Shown in pieces: positions 57,301-64,000 of a DNA stretch of 64,000 nucleotides (its first letter is position 1; each line of letters begins with the position of its first letter). Origin of the DNA: Xestospongia muta (Eukaryota > Porifera > Demospongiae > Haplosclerida > Petrosiidae); assembly GCA_963693285.1 (NCBI GenBank), contig OY848921.1, forward strand, positions 5,779,229-5,843,228, read 5' to 3'. A program made the position numbers and the translations under genes. The notes under the pieces were generated by a model that was not told the origin of the DNA, searched no databases, and saw nothing but the letters and a program-made list of their open reading frames with translations.

Positions 57301-60037
57301 CAATCATTATAATAATAAAACACTAATCTAATATGTTATTACCTGATAAACAGTCATAACCATCCCATCCACTAACACAAGTACAATTGTTTGGTGCAGT
57401 ACATTCTTTGTTAATACTACAAACAGGATTACAAATAGCTAATAAGATAAAAGTAACAATAGTACTATGTGTAGATAATTCAATATACCAGTTAGACAAT
57501 CACTACCAGTCCATCCAGTCATACAAGTACAAGTGTTTGGAGCTGTACATTCCATATTAGTGTCACATTGAGTATTACAAATTGCTGTGTTGAGATAAAA
57601 CAGAATCAATTATCCAACCAAATATAATCACATATTCATACCAGTTAAACAGTCATTGGCTGTCCATCCACTAACACAAGTACAATTGTTTGGTGCAGTA
57701 CATTCTTTGTTAATACTACAAACAGGATTACAAATAGCTAATAAGATAAAAATAACAATAGTACTATGTGTAGATAATTCAATATACCAGTTAGACAATC
57801 ACTACCAGTCCATCCAGTCATACAAGTACAAGTGTTTGGAGCTGTACATTCCATATTAGTGTCACATTGAGTATTACAAATTGCTGTGTTGAGATAAAAC
57901 AGAATCAATTATCCAACCAAATATAATCACATATTCATACCAGTTAAACAGTCATTGGCTGTCCATCCACTAACACAAGTACAATTGTTTGGTGCAGTAC
58001 ATTCTTTGTTAATACTACAAACAGGATTACAAATAGCTAATAAGATAAAAGTAACAATAGTACTATGTGTAGATAATTCAATATACCAGTTAGACAATCA
58101 CTACCAGTCCATCCAGTCATACAAGTACAAGTGTTTGGAGCTGTACATTCCATATTAGTGTCACATTGAGTATTACAAATTGCTGTATTGAGATAAAAAG
58201 AGAATCAATTATCCAACTAAATATAATCACATATTCATACCAGTTAAACAGTCCCTGCCTGTCCATCCACTAACACAAGTACAATTGTTTGGTGCAGTAC
58301 ATTCTTTGTTAATACCACAAACAGGATTACAAATAGCTAATAAGATGAAAGTAACAATAGTACTATGTGTAGATAATTCAATATACCAGTTAGACAATCA
58401 CCACCAGTCCATCCAGTCATACAAGTACAAGTGTTTGGAGCTGTACATTCCATATTAGTGTCACATTGAGTATTACAAATTGCTGTGTTGAGATAAAACT
58501 GTATTATAGGTTCAAATAAATATATTCATACGTGTTGTGCAGTTACTGCCTGTCCATCCATTGACACATATACAAGTGTCAGGAGCTGCACAATTTTTGT
58601 TAGTATCACATGGTGAACTGCAATTTGCTGTTTTGTTATAGAATTTTATATTGAGTTCAATTGGATAATGGCCATACGTGTTAAACAGTCACTGCCAGTC
58701 CATCCACTGACACATGTACAATTGTTGGGATATGTACATTGTTTATTAGTACCACAAGGTGAACTGCAAATAGCTATGTTGTTATAGGACCACATAATGA
58801 ATTTAATATTATATACAAACTTACGTGTTAAACAGTCACTGCCTGTCCATCCACTGACACATGTACAATTATTAGGAGCTGAGCATTCCATGTTAGTGCC
58901 ACATTGAGGATTGCAAATCGCTACATATATGTTGTGAAAATCATAATGTTCTGAGTACATTAATAACAAGTATAACTTACGTAGACAGTTTGGTTTGGGA
59001 CCATAACCTGAACAGCATTCTAGTTGTTGATTATAAGTTGTTGTATATAGTGTCACATTTCTAAATCTATTTCATAATATAAACATGTACATGTTGCTGT
59101 ATTCTTTGCATGTACTTTTTAAAAATAAATATTTTTGTTTCTACTTAAACTGATATAATTAATAATAATAGCAATACTGCCATACATATATCACTGTAAC
59201 AATTGATTCAACAAATTAATGGTCACTTGTATTATACTCATGTTCACTAGATTACATGATGTCTATAAACACATTGACAACATATATGGTATTGACTATT
59301 AATTACTATGGAATTGATAGTTCATATAGTTTATTAACAACTTCTAATGACGTATGTGAAGTTTACATTCTATAGTGACTACCAGCTCTATATGAATGCT
59401 TATTTTGTCAATGGGTAAACATAACCTTCCTTCCTGTAACAGTTAGCTACATGACTTGTCAATTTCAGAGTATATTAATAGCAATAACCAATGATAATAT
59501 GACATCCATTACTTTACAGAGTTAACTTTGTTATCATGTAATTTGAATGAGTATAAATTGGTTGTTTTAACCCTTTAATTTTACATTAACATAGATAAAA
59601 AAATAGTGTCAAGCAATAACGTGAAAACTAAATACTAAACATTAGAACTTAAATGTATTAATTTGGAATATGCACTTATTTGATGCATAAATAAGAATAC
59701 ATAAATAATATATGGTGGTCATTTTTTTCTGGCCCACCTTACAGAATAATTATAAGCAGTACTGTGTTAAATAATATTATATAGGCAAATCAAATATACA
59801 AAGGTATTAGTTATCTACTAACCCAACTTGACAACGATACCAAATAGGACATGGGACAAAAATAGGATGATATACAACATGGGATGTTACAGAAGACACA
59901 GATACATTGTGTGAGCAAGATGATACAGCATGACAACTGTATATGATAAGACAGATTACAATAATACAGTGTCAAAATAAAGCTTACCTATCCATTAAAA
60001 CTGTATAACAAAACAAAATAATCAAGAACCTCATCAT
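54343..60037 (-). CDS. Long EMI-EGF(x12)-FN3(x4) type I receptor, copy 6
   Basis: Twenty-three in-phase exons give about 1083 aa. First 59988-60037 (signal MMRFLIILFCYTVLMD), 59823-59936 and 58981-59066 (EMI, residues 17-83, ending LECCSGYGPKPNC). Then eleven 96-bp EGF exons: 58825-58920, 58678-58773, 58532-58627, 58387-58482, 58241-58336, 58087-58182, 57941-58036, 57788-57883, 57642-57737, 57489-57584, 57343-57438. Ca-EGF 57169-57285; FN3-1 56306-56590; FN3-2 55956-56246; FN3-3 split over 55660-55860 and 55515-55607; FN3-4 55174-55470. A short exon 55062-55123, a 479-bp stalk plus TM exon 54531-55009, and tail 54343-54463. All junctions are GT-AG and no break is seen. The 130-residue membrane-proximal stalk has four Cys and no family I recognise. 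EMI-EGF-FN3 architecture suggests adhesion or recognition; no kinase domain follows. Confidence 0.75.
57343..58482 (-). repeat. Four tandem 299-300-bp two-exon EGF cassettes
   Basis: Each cassette holds two 96-bp EGF exons and their introns. The type A exon contains TNMECTAPNTCTCMTGWTG, the type B exon INKECTAPNNCTCVSGW. Type A exon starts at 58482, 58182, 57883 and 57584 give periods of 300, 299 and 299. Cassettes are nearly identical, introns included, so amplification is recent. All exons are phase 1-1, so copy number can change without breaking the frame. Confidence 0.9.
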
Positions 60038-60659
60038 TTTAGAGTTTGAACACTGACTGTAACTTAAATATAATTCACTGTAAAACATATCAGTTGATTT
60101 AATTAATGCATATAGCAACATTATTTGAAACAATTATGTAATAAACATAAGACTTTTGATTATAAATGTACTATAAGATTGTCTGTTTATGTAACTAACA
60201 ATAGAACTTATATAATGATTTGATTTTCAATGTTAGTTGAAATAAGGTGTTAGTTAGCTCAGTAGTGTTACTATAGATTAATGTAATTAGTTGTCTTAGA
60301 TTTTACATAGTCACTTTAGTTACAGGTATCCTATGGAATTACACATGATATTTAGCTCAAAATACCATTTTCTAAAAGGACATGAAAATGATGTAGAGAT
60401 ATTATAAATTATTTTGTAGTAACAACATAAATACCATCCATTGGACTATCAATTTGTATATACATTAGAAATAGAAGCAAATGTCTCCTTTATAATTTTA
60501 TCAAATTATATCAATATATCATCATTTAATCAACCTAATTTATTATGCATTAGCATGTATTATAACTATTGTTCTCAGCTATAATGAACAAAATATTGTA
60601 GAAATTATTATTGGAACAATAATGGATAATGGGTAACCTGACCATTATTGGAATAATAG

Positions 60660-60766
60660 AAGAACTATTAACTAGATACTAACCTTTTAGATATTTCCTA
60701 ATTCTTTGTCACGATCCTCTCCTCTCTACGTATTTGTATATGTCAAGTAAGACTATATAACGTCAT
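60660..60766 (-). promoter_or_regulatory. Predicted promoter and 5' UTR exon of copy 6
   Basis: TGACGTTATATAG at 60752-60766 with the AAAAG|GTTAGT donor near 60685. Confidence 0.4.
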
Positions 60767-63268
60767 CTACTACTAGTATCGAGACAACAGGTACTGTATA
60801 TATAAGAATTGGCAAGAGGGAATGACGATAATATTACTCAAATTATTTGCTCTATGAACGTAGGCGGGATACCTGACGAAGAAGAAAGAGGTGCGGTCAG
60901 GCTCACAAGCATCTATATATCATAAACTATCTTTCAGAGTCTGTTAACTTTTCTTCCTACTTTAGATATGTGATAACTTGCTCAATTTAATGTCTTCACA
61001 TTATGTTAGTAGCTGACTAATAATGATAACATATATTGTTAGTAGCTATAAACAGACAGTAGGATATATGGTTAGATTTAGGAATAGAACAATGGTACGA
61101 CGTTTTTGCAACATGCTGTATATATATATGTGTGTGTGTGTGTGTGCGTCTTTGTCTTGAGTTGCCAGATGTAAGAAAACTGAGACTGATTTAATTAAGG
61201 AATCCAATTATTGTAAATGTCAAATGAATGGAAGGGGGTTATTAATTTTCATATCAGAGCTAACAAAGAATAAAGCTTGTATCATCAGTGTATTACCTCA
61301 GATTCATGACAATATAACTAGAAATGGACCTTGTGTTCATTATCGTATGTTTTACTAACTGCTTTCAAAAATCTGCTATTCTAGAACACCATGTAATTAT
61401 ATTCATGAATGTAAGTGTAAACCAGTTATGTTAGACAATATACATATAACATATTTGTTTGCACACATTACATGATACATATGATTAATCAAAAATTATA
61501 TAAGAAATAAATATACAAATCATACTCAGAATGTGTCATTATATCACTGATAATATTTAAAAGTTTTGACAGTTGATGAATATTCTTAATTGATCGTACA
61601 ATTATGTAGTAATAATACAATTGACAACAATACTATCTTGTTTACATCCTTTGTGATTGGAATGATAGTGGACATCCCTACATTTACTTCATTTTTTTAA
61701 GAAAATATTTTTATTTACTTGTTTGCTTAATTTTTAAATGTGAGTTTTGATACCTAATAAAAAGCTATAGCATGGTGGATAGTAATAAAACAGTCCACAT
61801 ATGCATGCACGAAATGTGTGCATATAATGTAACCATTTATAATTAAATTATTGATGACAACTCAACGAAATCTGTTCTTAATTTGGTTGGCCCAAAATAA
61901 AATTTCACTTGCTTTGGGAGTTAAAATTTTACAATAAATTGTCTAAAGCAATATACAGTACTATAAATAACTCAGCAATTATTGCTGTGTCTACAGTCCC
62001 AGCAGATTATGTAATGTTTTAGTGTAAATTGTATTATTATGCATGTTTATCACCTTCATGATTAAATAGTATTGAGTTGCCTGGCCTGACAATTCTTTAG
62101 CCTTATATATCACTAAAGGGAAGGGAATCTAACAAGACTACAGACCTGTGGAGGTATTTTTTGATGTTTGAATATGCTTCTTTTAAGGTAATTGTGATAT
62201 TTTGTGATGTCATATAGTTTAATTGGATGTACATGATGGTTTGTGATTTTGTTGTGAGGCATAAAAGTGTTTGTATTTCTTGTATAGTTCACATTTTGGA
62301 ACTGTATTCTGTAATAATTTGTTAACTGTGCTCTCTTAACAATGTATCTATATACTTTCCTTATTTGAATTATATATCTATAACTGGTATTACAGTAATT
62401 ATGTGTTTGAATTAGTTGCTAGAATGAATCTATAAATCCCAATGATCATTGTATGTTTACCAAAACAAAACATCAATAAACATATCAAGAAAGTATGATA
62501 TGGTCAATATACAATGTTTATTATCATTGTTATGTTGTTTGTACCTAAATTATTTGGCTTGCATTATATTAACGTAAGCGGGATAAATGTTTTTTTTGTG
62601 ACTAAGACAAAGTAATAATATCAGTTTCAACAGGATTATAATAGAAAAAAAAATTATCCTGTAGTTGTTTTGGAATATACTGACTACACAGTGAAACACT
62701 GACTAGAGTTACAAGATTTTATAATTTGCAGCAGTGTTGAACATTGTTAGTCCATCATATCCATTGCAGTATTACTGGAGGTTAGGGTCAATGAAAGTGT
62801 TTAATTTCATCTGTTGCTTACACAAAATCATAATGTATTGAAGCTATAAAAACAAATATACTTGTATATAAAGTTAACAGATGATCTATAAGTTAATTAT
62901 AGGACTGCCTGGCAAAAAATAGATTTATGCCAGAGGGGTAGTTGATGTGTGAGGAAAGTGAAAATGTCTATATATGTGCTTACATACTTAACTAAAGTTA
63001 TTTATTAATGCTAATTAAAACATACATACATTTATAATACTAAGTGATAAACGAGTGTTATAATATTTACCTTCAGTCAGTCAGCAGTTTTCTTCACATG
63101 TGGGTATTACTGGTATTTATAATCAATCATGTACTAACTTGTAGAGATAAGAAATAAATTGTGAGACAAAACTTTGTAAAGCTTCTTTACTTCTAAATCC
63201 AGTCGTTTTTATACACATTTCGGTTAACTTCAAATAGCTCAGTGATGACCTAAATTTACTATTTTCAG
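60767..63268. other. AT-rich spacer of unit 6
   Basis: Matches the other spacers and includes the optional 570-base segment from about 62540. No gene seen. Confidence 0.35.
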
Positions 63269-63396
63269 TATTGAAATTACTGACAGATATGACTTATCCA
63301 CAAATTAATTTAGCCATGAAACGGCTAGTGACGTACTCGCCAATGCTTAAACGAAGACAGGGCTCTAATTACAGGCTTATGAAAGAACTTACTTAG
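63269..63396 (+). CDS. Conserved exon-like ORF, fifth copy
   Basis: Same acceptor, frame and stop as the other four copies; LKLLTDMTYPQINLAMKRL at its start. Confidence 0.35.
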
Positions 63397-63689
63397 CATG
63401 TCTTGAAGATCAAGACTGAATTCTGAAATTCTAAAAACTGCCTGTTTTTTGAGTTATTGTTATAACTTCTTTACCACACCTCTCAGTTTTGTATCTCAGC
63501 TATCAATTATTATTATTAAAGTAAATGTAGTAAAAAGGTTGTGGTAAATGTTTTCTGTACTTTCAATTATAGAATATAACAAGACTAGGTACAATTGATG
63601 AACATGATTCTTTATAATTTAAGGTTATATGCTATACATTAACATAGGTGAATGCTGTACTTACTGATAAAATAAAATGGATATCTATG

Positions 63690-64000
63690 TCTTATACTCA
63701 TCACGACAGGTGGGTAATGAAATATGAAATAAATGACTTTATTTTATTTTTTAATGACTTTATCTTCATATATATACATGTGTGTGTATACATAATGATT
63801 ATATAATATAATTATATAATTTTGTGTAGCTCTCTGTTTCTAAATATAAGGATATTGTAAGTAAAACTGAAGTTTATAAATTTCAAGCTTCTCTTACATT
63901 ACAAAGACGTATGCTTTGACTGCTTGGAATGTTAGTTTTGGGAACCAGATTCATCATAGATACAGTGAGAGACTAAGTACATATAGCAGCTAATTCGTAA
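63690..64000. other. Array edge or internally deleted next unit
   Basis: Unit homology stops after about 63690 with unfamiliar AT-rich sequence. A short stretch at 63845-63920 again resembles the region just after the VPS13-like relic of other units (GATATTGTAAGTAAAACTG, ACAAAGACGTATGCTTTGAC). No gene seen. Confidence 0.35.

Larger units (their letters stand above)
6590..63690. repeat. Tandem array of EMI/EGF/FN3 gene units
   Basis: Homologous units repeat head to tail. The transmembrane exons start at 8680, 16837, 31238, 37824, 45985 and 55009, so spacing is 8157, 14401 (includes the 6.9-kb block B), 6586, 8161 and about 9.0 kb. Unit order is VPS13-like relic (+), orphan signal exon (-), receptor gene (-), promoter, AT-rich spacer, conserved 128-bp ORF (+). 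Units differ by indels of tens to hundreds of bases, typical of unequal crossing-over and gene conversion. After about 63690 the homology stops or becomes patchy. Confidence 0.8.

Noticed and set aside
57656..58158. Plus-strand frames of 67 residues across the EGF cassettes
   Set aside because: Antisense to the EGF exons and repeated with each 299-bp cassette.

Overview
The window looks like nuclear DNA from an early-branching animal, most like a demosponge such as Amphimedon. This is inference, from strong AT bias, many short GT-AG introns, and a tandem family of secreted or membrane EMI/EGF/fibronectin-III genes. There are no prokaryotic operons, and I saw no rRNA, tRNA or CRISPR.

Most of the window (about 6.6-63.7 kb) is a tandem array with a basic period near 8.1 kb. 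Each unit carries on the minus strand one type I membrane receptor-like gene. Its exon order is signal peptide, EMI domain (two exons), EGF-like exon(s), a calcium-binding EGF exon, one or more FN3 exons, a stalk plus transmembrane exon, and a cytoplasmic tail exon. Six copies are present. Copy 1 (8309-11085), copy 3 (31009-33296), copy 4 (37450-40266) and copy 5 (45611-48782) are short and readable. Copy 2 (16517-19338) is a pseudogene. Copy 6 (54343-60037) is the long, apparently intact member: about 1083 aa with 11 EGF-like repeats, one Ca-EGF and four FN3 domains. Copies 1-5 look like internally deleted derivatives of a copy-6-like gene. Each unit also carries an orphan signal-peptide exon (minus strand), a plus-strand exon relic resembling the VPS13 C-terminal region, and a conserved TATA/CRE-like promoter; most also carry a 50-bp perfect palindrome inside an intron and a 128-bp plus-strand exon-like ORF.

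Two nearly identical 6-7 kb blocks (1-6590 and 22573-29515) interrupt the array. Each holds a decayed DNA transposon with imperfect terminal inverted repeats and 14-bp flanking direct repeats. Its cargo, all on the plus strand, is a USP-type ubiquitin hydrolase, a small helical protein, an Ulp1/C48 SUMO-type protease, a zinc-finger protein, a Mutator-like (MULE) transposase with a SWIM zinc finger but no DDE core, and a small intact PHD-finger gene. A further PHD-finger exon lies just outside the left repeat. The two blocks share flanks, so one arose by segmental duplication along with the array and not by a second transposition.

Smaller insertions are a MITE-like element (20721-21356, 14-bp inverted ends, 5-bp target duplication) and an A/T-tailed insert (50842-51425). 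The most interesting points are the MULE-like element with two different deconjugating proteases and PHD fingers, the 299-bp two-exon EGF cassette amplified four times in copy 6, a repeated YxxM reading frame beyond its tail, exonised intron sequence in the short copies, and the conserved palindrome.
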